Assembly (NCBI RefSeq): GCF_000482705.1
Contig: NZ_KI519475.1
Coordinates: forward strand, 74,550-138,549
Length of the DNA: 64,000 nucleotides
Reading direction: 5' to 3'
DNA from: Glycomyces arizonensis DSM 44726
GTDB taxonomy: Bacteria; Actinomycetota; Actinomycetes; Mycobacteriales; Micromonosporaceae
The position numbers and the translations under genes were made by a program. This document shows positions 56,995 through 64,000 of this stretch, piece by piece (position 1 is the first letter of the stretch; every line of letters starts with the position of its first letter). The notes below the pieces were generated by a model that searched no databases, was not told where the DNA came from, and worked only from the letters and a program-made list of their open reading frames with translations.

Positions 56995-57024
56995 TTGACT
57001 GAAACGTGTGTCGGACGCTACAGT
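56995..57024 (+). promoter_or_regulatory. promoter of the DUF4272 gene
   Basis: TTGACT (56995-57000) and TACAGT (57019-57024) are 18 bases apart, giving a leader of about 60 bases with AGGGAG before ATG 57091. The rest of the 56735-57091 gap shows no gene. Confidence 0.6.
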
Positions 57025-57090
57025 CTTTCACAAATACCCTTCCGTGTTACGCAGCCCAGTCAGGTGAACCCTTAGTGGTAGGGAGCCCAT

Positions 57091-57756
57091 ATGCCGTCGC
57101 TGATCTCCGATCCCCGCAGCGTACGAGTGCGTACAGTGGATGGTCTTGGTGCCCTGGGCATACCCGCTCCCCCCGAGCGGCTCCCCACGCCCTTCTCCGA
57201 CAACCGCCTCCCCAAACTGCGCTACCGCGTCGACATGGAGGCCCGCGCGGCGATCCTCAACGTCGTCCAGGCCCGCGTGTTCAACATGCCCGAGGACCTC
57301 GCGATGCGCTGGCTCCTCGACGCCCACGTCCTCGACCACCTCACCCCCGACGAGTGGGGCTTCATCGCCTGCGGCCGAGGCGAGAGGGCCCGCTACGCCG
57401 ACCAGCTCGAGAGCCTCTACGCCGTCTCCTGGCTCATCGGCCTGGTCGACCACCTCGACCCGGCCCTCGCCTGCGCCGAGGACCTGCCCGAGATGCTCCC
57501 GGACCTGCGCCGCCCCGAGTCGTTCAGCGAGTGGCGCGACCGCCACCTCACCCCCACGCGCGACGCCGCCGTCGTCGCCGAGATGCTCGACTTCTACTAC
57601 TGCCTGGACTGGGTGTGCGACCAGGCGAGGCGCTCGGGCTCGCCGCTGCCGCGCGGCATCGACGACAGCCTCGTGTGGCACCGCCGCTGGGCCCTGGAGT
57701 GGGCCGTGCACGCCGAAGGGCACCGCCCCCTCCGCTGGGACGAGGTCCGCCTCTGA
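57091..57756 (+). CDS. DUF4272 family protein
   Basis: A 221-residue soluble protein. The DUF4272 pattern is visible from residue 50: ARAAILNVVQARVFNMPEDL, then LTPDEWGFIACG, YAVSWLIGLVDHLDP and ALEWAVHAEGHRPLRWDEV near the end. The Trp-rich C-terminus with paired WHRRWALEW is typical. Function is unknown. AGGGAG stands before ATG 57091. Adenosine deaminase follows 37 bases later with its own promoter-like element. Confidence 0.82.
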   Translation: MPSLISDPRSVRVRTVDGLGALGIPAPPERLPTPFSDNRLPKLRYRVDMEARAAILNVVQARVFNMPEDLAMRWLLDAHVLDHLTPDEWGFIACGRGERARYADQLESLYAVSWLIGLVDHLDPALACAEDLPEMLPDLRRPESFSEWRDRHLTPTRDAAVVAEMLDFYYCLDWVCDQARRSGSPLPRGIDDSLVWHRRWALEWAVHAEGHRPLRWDEVRL

Positions 57757-57793
57757 GGACTCCTCGCAATCGGCGGTCGTTACCATTCATGGG

Positions 57794-58885
57794 ATGATTT
57801 CCGCACCGCTGTCCCACGACGAGATCCGCTCCGCTCCGAAAGTCGTGCTCCACGAGCACCTCGACGGCGGCCTGCGACCCCAGACCCTCATCGACATCGC
57901 GGGCGAGATCGGCCGCCCGCTCCCGGCCGACGAGCCGCAGGCCCTCGCCGACTGGTTCTTCGACGCGGCGAACTCCGGCTCGCTGGAGCGCTACCTGGAG
58001 ACCTTCGCGCACACCGTCGCGGCCATGCAGACGCCCGAGCACTGCGCCCGCATCGCTTCCGAGGCCGTCCAGGACCTCGCCGCCGACGGCGTCGTCTACG
58101 CCGAGCTGCGCTACGCCCCCGAGCAGCAGCTGACGCGCGGCATGAGCCTCGACGAGGTCGTCGAGTCCACCGTCGCCGGGCTCGCCGAGGGCGAGCGCCT
58201 CGCCGCCGAGGCCGGGCACACCATCCAGACCGGCACCATCCTGTGCGGCATGCGCCAGGCCAACCGCGTCAAGGAGATCGCCGAACTCGCCGTCGCCCAC
58301 CGCGACAAGGGCGTCGTCGGCTTCGACATCGCCGGTCCCGAGCGGGGCTTCCTGCCCCAGAAGCACCTGGCCGCCTTCGAGTACCTGCGGCGCGAATGCA
58401 TGCCGTTCACCATCCACGCCGGAGAGTCGGACGGCCTGGACTCGATCCTGGGGGCCGTCGCCGACTGCGGCGCGCAGCGCATCGGCCACGGCGTCAGGAT
58501 CACCGACGACATCGACCGCTCCGGCTTCGGGGCCCAGCTCGGCCGCCTCGCGACCTACATCCGCGACCGGCGCATCGCCCTCGAAGTGTGCCCCTCCTCC
58601 AACCTCCAGACCGGTGCCGCCGATTCCATCGCGACCCACCCGGTGAACGACCTCTACCGGCTCGGCTTCCGCGTCACCGTCAACAACGACAACCGGCTCA
58701 TGAGCCGCACCCACACCTCCCGCGAGTTCCACCTGCTCTCGGAGGCCTTCGACTGGAGCTGGAGCGAGATCGCGAACTGCACCGTGAACGCCGCCGAGGC
58801 CGCGTTCCTGCCCTACCCCGAGCGCCGCGTCCTCATCGACGAGGTCATCCGCCCGGCGTACGCGGCACTGGAACGGTCCGCATAG
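57794..58885 (+). CDS. add: adenosine deaminase
   Basis: A 363-residue zinc amidohydrolase converting adenosine to inosine. Metal ligands appear in VLHEHLDGGLRP (about residues 18-29), the substrate segment in FTIHAGESDG near 203-212 with catalytic Glu, and QRIGHGVRI near 230. The late motif reads VNNDNRLMSRT where animal enzymes have NTDDP; this form is usual in actinobacterial Add. TACCAT lies seven bases before ATG 57794 and no Shine-Dalgarno sequence is seen, so it may be leaderless. With cytidine deaminase and the nucleoside importer it extends salvage capacity in this region. Confidence 0.94.
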   Translation: MISAPLSHDEIRSAPKVVLHEHLDGGLRPQTLIDIAGEIGRPLPADEPQALADWFFDAANSGSLERYLETFAHTVAAMQTPEHCARIASEAVQDLAADGVVYAELRYAPEQQLTRGMSLDEVVESTVAGLAEGERLAAEAGHTIQTGTILCGMRQANRVKEIAELAVAHRDKGVVGFDIAGPERGFLPQKHLAAFEYLRRECMPFTIHAGESDGLDSILGAVADCGAQRIGHGVRITDDIDRSGFGAQLGRLATYIRDRRIALEVCPSSNLQTGAADSIATHPVNDLYRLGFRVTVNNDNRLMSRTHTSREFHLLSEAFDWSWSEIANCTVNAAEAAFLPYPERRVLIDEVIRPAYAALERSA

Positions 58886-58894
58886 CACGCTGAG

Positions 58895-58900
58895 TAAGCT
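58895..58900 (+). promoter_or_regulatory. candidate -10 of the amidohydrolase gene (leaderless)
   Basis: TAAGCT is followed by six bases and ATG 58907. The marR gene at 62908 has the same hexamer and spacing. Confidence 0.5.
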
Positions 58901-58906
58901 CGCGGC

Positions 58907-60145
58907 ATGCGCATCTACACCGCCCCCGTCGTCGTCCCCATAGCGGGCGAGCCCATTCGCGACGGCGCGGTCGGGGTCGACGACGGGCGGATCGCCTACG
59001 TCGGTCCCGCCGCCGACGCCCCCGAGTCCGAGGACACCACCGCCTTCGCAGGCGTCCTCACACCAGGCCTGGTCAACGCCCACACGCACCTGTGCTACAC
59101 CGGCTTCGCCGACATGCACGACAACGAGAAGGAATTCTTCGAGTGGATCCAGGAGTTCCCCAGGCGCAACCCGGCCACCGCTGACGAGGCGTGGCAGGCC
59201 GCCGTCCAGGACGGCATCGACCAGTCCCTCGCCGCCGGGGTCACCGCCGTCGCCGACGTCGTCACCCCCGCGGCGGCGTTCGCACCGCTCCTGGCCTCCG
59301 ACCTCGCCGGGGTCGCCTACTGGGAGGCCTGCTTCATCGACGACGCGGCCTGGGACGAGCGCCGCAACGCCTGGAGAGAGATCGTCACCGAGACGCGCGC
59401 CGTCAACGGCTCCGACCTCGCCGTCGGCATCAGCCCCCACACGCTCTACTCGCTCGGCACGGGCGTCGCCAAGAGCCTCGCCGAGCTCGCCCGCACCCTC
59501 GACATCCGCCTCCACCCGCACCTGGCCGAGACCGTCCACGAGGACATGTTCGTGCGCCGCGGCTCGGGCCCGTTCGCGTTCATGAACCGCCGCATCGGCC
59601 TCGACCTCGAACTCGCCAGCGGCGGCGCCGGGCACTCCCCGGCCCAGCAGATGGCCAAGGTCAACTGGCTCGGCGCCGACTCCCACGTCGCCCACGGCGT
59701 CCACCTCGACGCCGACGACCGGCGCCTGCTGCGCGAGCAGGGCACCGCCGTGGCCCTGTGCGCCCGCTCCAACGCCCGCCTCGAAGCCGGTGAGGCGCCC
59801 GTGGCCGCCCACCGCGCCGAAGGCAACCCCGTCGCCATCGGCACCGACTCGCGCGCTTCCGCGCCTGATCTCGACGTCGCCGCCGAATGGCCCGTGCTGC
59901 GCAAGATGGCCCTCGCACAGGGCGACGACGGCGACGGCCTCAACGAGTGGCTCGTCCGCGCCGCCACCGAGGGCGGCGCGAAGGCCCTCGGCCGAAGCGA
60001 CATCGGCGCCATCAAGGTCGGCGCCCGCGCCGACCTGGCCGTCTTCGACGTCGACGCCGAGGCCAACCCGTACGCGGCGCTCGTCTCGGAGGCCGCCGGG
60101 AACTGCCGGGCCACCGTCGTCAAGGGCCGCCTCATCGAACATTGA
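58907..60145 (+). CDS. amidohydrolase, aminohydrolase of the TrzA/SsnA/MtaD group
   Basis: A 412-residue metal-dependent deaminase-type enzyme. Metal ligands are in GLVNAHTHLCYTG (HxH, about 54-66), RLHPHLAETVHED near 204, SHVAHGVHLD near 262 and AIGTDSRASAPD near 307. The early ADMHDNEKEFFEWIQ segment is typical of actinobacterial aminohydrolases. Candidate substrates are aminofutalosine, S-adenosylhomocysteine, guanine or cytosine. The position after adenosine deaminase and 0.95 kb before menG suggests aminodeoxyfutalosine deaminase in menaquinone synthesis, but no other futalosine gene is visible, so I leave the substrate open. Confidence 0.82.
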   Translation: MRIYTAPVVVPIAGEPIRDGAVGVDDGRIAYVGPAADAPESEDTTAFAGVLTPGLVNAHTHLCYTGFADMHDNEKEFFEWIQEFPRRNPATADEAWQAAVQDGIDQSLAAGVTAVADVVTPAAAFAPLLASDLAGVAYWEACFIDDAAWDERRNAWREIVTETRAVNGSDLAVGISPHTLYSLGTGVAKSLAELARTLDIRLHPHLAETVHEDMFVRRGSGPFAFMNRRIGLDLELASGGAGHSPAQQMAKVNWLGADSHVAHGVHLDADDRRLLREQGTAVALCARSNARLEAGEAPVAAHRAEGNPVAIGTDSRASAPDLDVAAEWPVLRKMALAQGDDGDGLNEWLVRAATEGGAKALGRSDIGAIKVGARADLAVFDVDAEANPYAALVSEAAGNCRATVVKGRLIEH

Positions 60146-60570
60146 GTTTCAATAACGGTTCGGTCACAGTGCTTGTGCCGCGCCGTCCGCGTCCGGGATG
60201 CTGTACAGCACCCGCGACTTGGCCCTATTGGGGGGCGGCGAGTGTGCCGCTCCCCTCTATCCCCTGGAGATGGCGGGGCGCGCGTCTGTGTGTGTACGCG
60301 CGCCCCGCCACACACGCGACATCTCCCGTTCACGCCTCTATGAGCGCGGTAAACCGCCGCAAACGGCCCACTCGGGCACGGAAACGGCCGACTACCAGCA
60401 GAAATGTGACAGTGGGCACGCCGTAGTTATCGGATGGGTTACGTGCGATAACGGTTCGGTTTCATAGATCGACATCACAGCCCGCATGCGTCAGGGTGGT
60501 CCTGTAACGCAGACCGCACCGCGAAGCGGCCCGCGGCTGTCCGACCCCCGATGACGCGAGGAGGAGCAGA
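60146..60570 (+). other. non-coding gap with a 13-base direct repeat
   Basis: ATAACGGTTCGGT occurs at 60152-60164 and 60448-60460. The second copy is followed by TTCATAG and lies about 110 bases before a small ORF with a strong ribosome site. A run of purine/pyrimidine GTGTGTGTACGCGCG is at 60287-60302. No convincing gene; a frame at 60198-60467 lacks coding character. Confidence 0.5.
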
Positions 60571-60762
60571 TGCCGACGACCACCGTCGATCCCGTCGCCC
60601 TCCGCCTTGCCGCGCAACCGCTCCCGTCATCGCGCCGAGCCGGTGTCCGGCTCGCCGGCCTTCCCGAAAGGGCACTCCCGCCGGGCGAACGCACCGCCTT
60701 CCTTCCCTCGCTCCCTCCAGGCGGCGCGTGACGCGCATCCCGCGCGCCCGCTAACCCCTTGA
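60571..60762 (+). CDS. small basic protein, 63 residues
   Basis: The frame begins with ATG 60571 directly after GAGGAGGAG, one of the strongest ribosome sites in the window, and ends at a TGA that forms the foot of a terminator hairpin. The product begins MPTTTVDPVALRLAAQPLPS and is rich in Arg, Pro and Ala with no membrane segment. I do not recognise it. The discrete unit (ribosome site, ORF, terminator) is the main evidence; codon use alone is not decisive at this length. Confidence 0.5.
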   Translation, partial: CRRPPSIPSPSALPRNRSRHRAEPVSGSPAFPKGHSRRANAPPSFPRSLQAARDAHPARPLTP

Positions 60763-60796
60763 TCCGCCGGGGCCCACCGACCGGGCTCCGGCGGAT
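60762..60796 (+). terminator. terminator of the small ORF
   Basis: ATCCGCCGG (60762-60770) pairs with CCGGCGGAT (60788-60796), with an inner GCCC/GGGC stem, followed by TTCTCTG. Confidence 0.7.
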
Positions 60797-61078
60797 TTCT
60801 CTGTGCTCAGGTTTCGCTGTGCCCCCGCGCGAGCGCTCAGAGCGGCCGCGGCCGCGTCGGGTGCGAGCACTGCGGCGGGGTCGGCTTCTCCCGCGTCCCG
60901 GTGCCTCGACTCCATGTCCCGCACGAGCGCTTCGGCCGCCGTCGCGGGCGGCGCCGGTCTCCCAGGACCGCTCCGTGCCCCACGCGAGCGCTTCGACCCC
61001 GGATGCGGCGTTCGGCCCCGTCCGTTCGGCGCGGCCCACACCGCCGGGCCTCCGGCGGCTTTCCTCCCCGCAGTGTGC

Positions 61079-61084
61079 AAGGCT
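61079..61084 (+). promoter_or_regulatory. candidate -10 of menG (leaderless)
   Basis: AAGGCT is followed by six bases and GTG 61091. The stretch 60797-61078 shows only GC-rich sequence with three copies of a GCGAGCGCT(T/C) motif and no gene. Confidence 0.4.
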
Positions 61085-61090
61085 GGGCGC

Positions 61091-61786
61091 GTGAGCCAGG
61101 AGAGTGAACCGGATACGCCCGGTAAGGAGCCCCGCCGCATCGCCGCGATGTTCGACCGGGTCGCCCCGGCCTACGACCGCACCAATACCGTCATGTTCGC
61201 CGGGCAGGACCGGCGCTGGCGCAAGGCCACCCGCGAGGCGCTCAGCCTCCAGCCGGGGGAGCGGTGCCTCGACCTCGGCGCGGGCACCGGCGTCTCCACC
61301 GCCGAGCTCGCCAGGTCCGGCGCCGACGTCATCGGCCTGGACATCTCCATCGGCATGCTCAAGGAGCACGCCGACCGGCAGGTGCCACTCGTGGCGGGCG
61401 ACGCGCTCCACCTGCCGTTCGCCGACGACACGTTCAACGCCGTCACCGGCTCGTACGTCATCCGCAACGTCGTCGACGTCGACGCCTGCCTCGCCGAGAT
61501 CCTGCGGGTCCTCCAGCCCGGCGGCCGCCTCGTCCTGTGCGAGGTCTCCCACCCGTCCTGGAAGCCCTACCGGGCCGCGCACGGCCTGTTCGTCAAGCGC
61601 ATCATGCCCAAGATCGCCGCGCGCGTGGCCTCCGACCCCGAGGCCTACCGGTACCTCGCCGAGTCGACCATGAACTGGCCCGACCAGGCCGCCTTCGCCG
61701 ACCAGATCGTGAAGGCCGGCTATCGCAAGGTCGCCTGGCGCAACCTCGCCGGAGGCGCCGTGGCCCTCCACCGCGGCTTCAAATAA
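61091..61786 (+). CDS. menG: demethylmenaquinone methyltransferase
   Basis: A 231-residue SAM-dependent methyltransferase of the UbiE/MenG family, last step of menaquinone synthesis. The start GTG 61091 gives MSQESEPDTPGKEPRRIAAM and then the family opening FDRVAPAYDRTNTVMFAGQD. SAM motif I is CLDLGAGTGVSTAELA near 61-76; GSYVIRNVVDVDACLAEILR near 125 is the usual UbiE signature, and VLQPGGRLVLCE follows. Length fits the family. A frame open 96 codons upstream is non-coding by composition. No other men or mqn gene is adjacent. Confidence 0.93.
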   Translation: MSQESEPDTPGKEPRRIAAMFDRVAPAYDRTNTVMFAGQDRRWRKATREALSLQPGERCLDLGAGTGVSTAELARSGADVIGLDISIGMLKEHADRQVPLVAGDALHLPFADDTFNAVTGSYVIRNVVDVDACLAEILRVLQPGGRLVLCEVSHPSWKPYRAAHGLFVKRIMPKIAARVASDPEAYRYLAESTMNWPDQAAFADQIVKAGYRKVAWRNLAGGAVALHRGFK

Positions 61787-61798
61787 GCCGACCACGGC

Positions 61799-61827
61799 CC
61801 GGCGCCGGGAGGATCGTCCGGCGCCGG
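61799..61827 (+). terminator. menG terminator-like hairpin
   Basis: CCGGCGCCGG occurs at 61799-61808 and 61818-61827, nine bases apart; the copies can pair with each other. It lies 13 bases after the menG stop. Confidence 0.65.
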
Positions 61828-61860
61828 ATCGTGCTTCCCGGCGACCGCGCCCGTCTGCAC

Positions 61861-61916
61861 TTCAGAGAACCGCTTGTGCTTCAGAGAACCGTCTGCGCCT
61901 CAGAGGATCCGCCCCA
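61861..61916. repeat. short tandem repeat, 19-base period
   Basis: TTCAGAGAACCG is found at 61861-61872 and 61880-61891, with diverged third and fourth copies (CTCAGAGGATCCG, CCCAGAGAAGCG) to about 61923. It lies between menG and the convergent dioxygenase gene. Confidence 0.6.
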
Positions 61917-61940
61917 GAGAAGCGTCGCCCTGGAGAAAAC

Positions 61941-62795
61941 TCAGACGAGCTCGAACGAGCGCTTCGAGAGCCCGAGCCAGAAGCCGTCGATGACGGTCGC
62001 GGCGGGCTGCTCGGCCTCGCTCGCGGCGCCGTAGGCCACGAACAGCGGCACGTAGTGGTCCACCGTCGGGTGGGCGTACGGCATGCCCGGCGCCTTCGAG
62101 CGGTACGACGCGAGCGTGTCGATGTCCCCGGCCGCCAGCGCCTCGGCGGCCCAGGCGTCGAAGTCGGCCGACCAGCCGGGCACCTTGTCGGAGAAGTCGA
62201 TGAACGGCAGCCCGTGGGTCATGAAGCCCGAGCCGATGACGAGGTAGCCCTCCTCGCGCAGCGGGCGCAGCCTGCGGCCGATGGCCATGAGCCGGTCGGG
62301 GTCGTGCGTGGGGATCGACAGCTGGAGCACCGGGATGTCGCCGTCGGGGTACATGACCTTGAGCGGCACCCACGCGCCGTGGTCGAGGCCCCGGCTCGGG
62401 TGCCGGTGGACCGGCTCGGTGTCGGGCATCGCGGCGGCGACGCGCTCGGCCATCGCGCTCGCCTCGGGCGTCTCGTACCGCATCTTGAAGTAGCGCTCGG
62501 CGAAGCCGCCGAAGTCGTAGACCAGCGGCGTGGCGGCCTCGGGGCTGGAGAGCATGAGCGGGGCCGACTCCCAGTGGGCCGAGACGATGAGGATGCCCTT
62601 GGGCCTTGGCAGTCGCTGGGCCCAGGCGAAGAGCGCCTCGATCCACTCGGGCTCGTCGAACAGGGGCGGCGCGCCGTGGCTGAGGTACAGGGCCGGGAGG
62701 GGGCCGTCGGCGCTCGTCCAGTCGCGCCGCTCGGCGGTGCGGTGGGCGGTGGTCCGCAGGAACGCGTCGAATGCGGCGCCTGGCTGGGCGGTCAT
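61941..62795 (-). CDS. DODA-type extradiol dioxygenase (YgiD-like)
   Basis: A 284-residue protein of the class III extradiol ring-cleavage family that includes plant 4,5-DOPA dioxygenase and bacterial YgiD. Metal ligands lie in LYLSHGAPPLF (about 37-47), LIVSAHWESAPL (about 69-80), GLDHGAWVPLKVMYP (about 134-148) and GSGFMTHGLPF (about 190-200). Substrates are catechol-type compounds; the real one is unknown. It is divergent from a MarR regulator gene with a palindrome between them, so MarR control is likely. Confidence 0.92.
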   Translation of the reverse strand: MTAQPGAAFDAFLRTTAHRTAERRDWTSADGPLPALYLSHGAPPLFDEPEWIEALFAWAQRLPRPKGILIVSAHWESAPLMLSSPEAATPLVYDFGGFAERYFKMRYETPEASAMAERVAAAMPDTEPVHRHPSRGLDHGAWVPLKVMYPDGDIPVLQLSIPTHDPDRLMAIGRRLRPLREEGYLVIGSGFMTHGLPFIDFSDKVPGWSADFDAWAAEALAAGDIDTLASYRSKAPGMPYAHPTVDHYVPLFVAYGAASEAEQPAATVIDGFWLGLSKRSFELV

Positions 62796-62842
62796 GGCCG
62801 CTCCCCTCTCGGTTCGGTCGCGGGGTCGCCGCGGCCAGAAAC

Positions 62843-62854
62843 TTGAATGTTCAA
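62843..62854. promoter_or_regulatory. MarR-type operator
   Basis: TTGAA-TG-TTCAA is a perfect palindrome of the kind bound by many MarR-family regulators. It lies between the divergent dioxygenase and MarR genes, 48 bases from the dioxygenase start, next to an AT-rich stretch (TATTATTAGTTGA on the minus strand) that is the likely dioxygenase promoter. Confidence 0.65.
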
Positions 62855-62895
62855 CTAATAATACTCACTCCGCCCGGGAAGGCAACCTCCGTCGT

Positions 62896-62901
62896 TAAGC
62901 T
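62896..62901 (+). promoter_or_regulatory. candidate -10 of the marR gene (leaderless)
   Basis: TAAGCT is followed by six bases and ATG 62908; no Shine-Dalgarno sequence. Confidence 0.5.
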
Positions 62902-62907
62902 TGTGGC

Positions 62908-63369
62908 ATGAGTGACGACGTGGCTTGGCTCGACGACGCCGAGATGGAGACCTGGCTGGCCCTCATCGGCGTGGTCATGCGGCTCCCCAACGCGCTCGAC
63001 GAGCAGCTGCGGCGCGACGCGAGGCTCAGCCACTTCGAATACGGCGTGCTCGCGGTCCTGGAGCGGGCCGAGGACCGCACGAAGCGGATGAGCGATCTCG
63101 CCTACCTGTGCAACGGTTCGCTCTCGCGCCTGTCCCATGTCGCGCGGCGGCTCGAGGACGCCGGGCTCATCGAGCGCTTCGCCTGCCCCACCGACGGGCG
63201 GGCCACGCTCGCCAAGCTCACTCCCCACGGCATGGACGTCCTCGCCAAGGCGGCGCCGGGACACGTCGCGCTCGTGCGCGAGCTGATCTTCGACGCCCTC
63301 GACAAGGAGGAGGCGGCCCAGTTCGGCGCCCTGGCAAGGCGCATCCTCAACCGCCTGGAGGAGTCCTGA
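62908..63369 (+). CDS. MarR-family transcriptional regulator
   Basis: A 153-residue winged-helix regulator. The DNA-binding region spans about 45-115: LSHFEYGVLAVLERAEDRT, then MSDLAYLCNGSLSRLSHVAR as recognition helix and LEDAGLIERFACPTDGRATL as wing. Terminal helices form the dimer. Members respond to phenolics, oxidants or drugs. The divergent dioxygenase with an intervening palindrome is the probable target; the WrbA-like gene downstream, on the opposite strand, may also belong to this response. No sensing cysteine pair is evident in the regulatory loop. Confidence 0.92.
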   Translation: MSDDVAWLDDAEMETWLALIGVVMRLPNALDEQLRRDARLSHFEYGVLAVLERAEDRTKRMSDLAYLCNGSLSRLSHVARRLEDAGLIERFACPTDGRATLAKLTPHGMDVLAKAAPGHVALVRELIFDALDKEEAAQFGALARRILNRLEES

Positions 63370-63374
63370 CAGCA

Positions 63375-63430
63375 CGACGCCCAGTGGGAAGGTTATAGAA
63401 TATATCCTATAATCTTCTCACTGGGCATCG
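63375..63430. repeat. long palindrome with AT-rich core, copy 1
   Basis: A 20-bp uninterrupted stem (18 Watson-Crick and two G-T pairs) runs from 63379-63398 to 63407-63426 around an eight-base loop, with three more pairs outside one mismatch. The outer arm is GCCCAGTG, the inner arm TTATAG. It starts six bases past the marR stop. It may end marR transcription, but the AT core is unusual for a terminator. Confidence 0.7.
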
Positions 63431-63532
63431 ATGCGAATGTGGTTCCGCGCGGCGGTGTCGCTCGGAACGTGCGCGTTGGTCTCGCTGAAGCGGGCCGCTT
63501 CGCGTATGGGAGCGCATTCGGTCTGACGGCAT

Positions 63533-63579
63533 GACGCCCACCGGGAAGGTTATATCCTATAACGTTCCCAGTGGGCGTC
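63533..63579. repeat. long palindrome with AT-rich core, copy 2
   Basis: Arms 63533-63554 and 63558-63579 pair at 20 of 22 positions around a three-base loop. It shares the GACGCCCA..GGGAAGGTTATA and TATCCTATAA elements with copy 1, 150 bases away. It lies about 60 bases past the stop of the WrbA-like gene on the other strand. Confidence 0.7.
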
Positions 63580-63640
63580 TCCGTGAGTGCGGTGCCTCGG
63601 TCGGACCCGTCCGGCTTTGGCGCGCTACTGCGCTGCCGCG

Positions 63641-64000
63641 CTACGCGACGGCCGCGGCGCGGCCGATCTTCAGGGCCGCCGCCGTGGCGATCACGCGCTC
63701 GGTCTGGGCGGTGGCGCCGCTCAGGACGAGCTCGTCGATCTCGCCGTTGCCGAAGTGGGCCGCGCCGTACGGCGAGGCGTTGGCGAACAGCGTCTCGTTC
63801 GCGTAGCCCGGCGCGACCACGATGCCGCCGAAGTGGTGGAACGAGTTGTAGAGCGCGAGCAGCGTCGACTCGTTGCCGCCGTGCTTGCCGGAGGTGGCGG
63901 TGAAGCCCGAGTACACCTTGTCGGCGAGCAGGCCCTGGAACCAGAGCGGCCCGAGCGTGTCGATGAACTGCTTGAGCTGCGCGGCGATGTTCCCGTAGCG
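63641..64000 (-). CDS. WrbA-like NAD(P)H:quinone oxidoreductase, C-terminal part
   Basis: The gene is cut by the window end; 119 residues of its C-terminus are seen. They match flavodoxin-like WrbA proteins: RYGNIAAQLKQFIDT, GKVYSGFTATSGKHGGNEST with the usual Thr/Ser-rich FMN segment (first residues here are DKVYSGF), the helix LLALYNSFHHFGGIVVAPGY and the final SGATAQTERVIATAAALK. WrbA enzymes reduce quinones by two electrons and limit redox cycling. The convergent MarR regulator and catechol-type dioxygenase suggest a shared quinone or phenol stress role. Start and upstream region are not visible. Confidence 0.88.
   Translation of the reverse strand, partial: RYGNIAAQLKQFIDTLGPLWFQGLLADKVYSGFTATSGKHGGNESTLLALYNSFHHFGGIVVAPGYANETLFANASPYGAAHFGNGEIDELVLSGATAQTERVIATAAALKIGRAAAVA

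Noticed and set aside
60198..60467. 89-codon frame in the gap after the amidohydrolase
   Set aside because: No ribosome site, irregular codon use and no recognisable pattern.

Overview
The window is a single stretch of high-GC DNA with tightly packed genes, many GTG and TTG starts, and -10 boxes of the TAnnnT type. Gene content (actinobacterial LeuA, an Ask/Asd pair, a SAP-free set of Ser/Thr kinase, S8 proteases and Tat-dependent solute-binding lipoprotein) fits an actinobacterium. A Glycomyces-like soil or plant-associated lineage is my guess from general flavour; it is not proven by the sequence.

Layout. 0-4 kb: a small secreted protein, an XRE/ImmA regulator facing a mazEF-like toxin-antitoxin pair, a 2'-5' RNA ligase-like protein and trpS. 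4-8.6 kb: a galactose operon (DeoR regulator, galT, galE, galK) and a small membrane protein. 8.7-15.7 kb: a nucleoside uptake and salvage operon (BMP-type binding lipoprotein, double ATPase, two permeases, cytidine deaminase, thymidine phosphorylase). 15.7-21 kb: a secreted GH54 arabinofuranosidase with ricin-type domain behind two lac-like operators, and two secreted subtilases. 21-27 kb: an ABC-F ATPase and a pair of ABC half-transporters. 26.9-28.2 kb: an IS701-family insertion sequence.

28.3-30.7 kb: the most interesting locus. It holds a 536-residue protein I cannot place, followed by a 221-residue protein that carries the full catalytic set of the CdtB/DNase I nuclease-toxin family. 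No CdtA or CdtC is present. 30.7-38.7 kb: DUF1905 protein, leuA with a leader peptide and attenuator-like hairpin, a nitroreductase, a lipoprotein, ask-asd, and an ABC-2 exporter. 38.9-44.2 kb: cysS, an RlmB-type rRNA methyltransferase, a membrane-anchored Hsp70-like protein with an outer beta-propeller, and tRNA-Thr(UGU). 44.3-47.8 kb: an LplABC-type sugar importer. 48-53.2 kb: an N-6 DNA methylase, a lipoprotein and an SF1 helicase. 53.3-56.7 kb: a membrane helix-hairpin-helix protein, a Ser/Thr kinase and a secreted HAF-repeat-like protein. 57-61.8 kb: DUF4272 protein, adenosine deaminase, an amidohydrolase and MenG. 61.9-64 kb: a DODA-type dioxygenase, a divergent MarR regulator and a WrbA-like flavoprotein cut by the window end.

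Two general points. First, nucleoside metabolism recurs: uptake plus cytidine deaminase plus thymidine phosphorylase at 8.7-15.7 kb, adenosine deaminase and a second deaminase-like enzyme at 57.8-60.1 kb. Second, at least a dozen genes start 5 to 7 bases after a -10-like hexamer with no Shine-Dalgarno sequence, which points to widespread leaderless mRNAs. I used this to decide several starts. No CRISPR array, rRNA gene, prophage or plasmid replication gene was seen.
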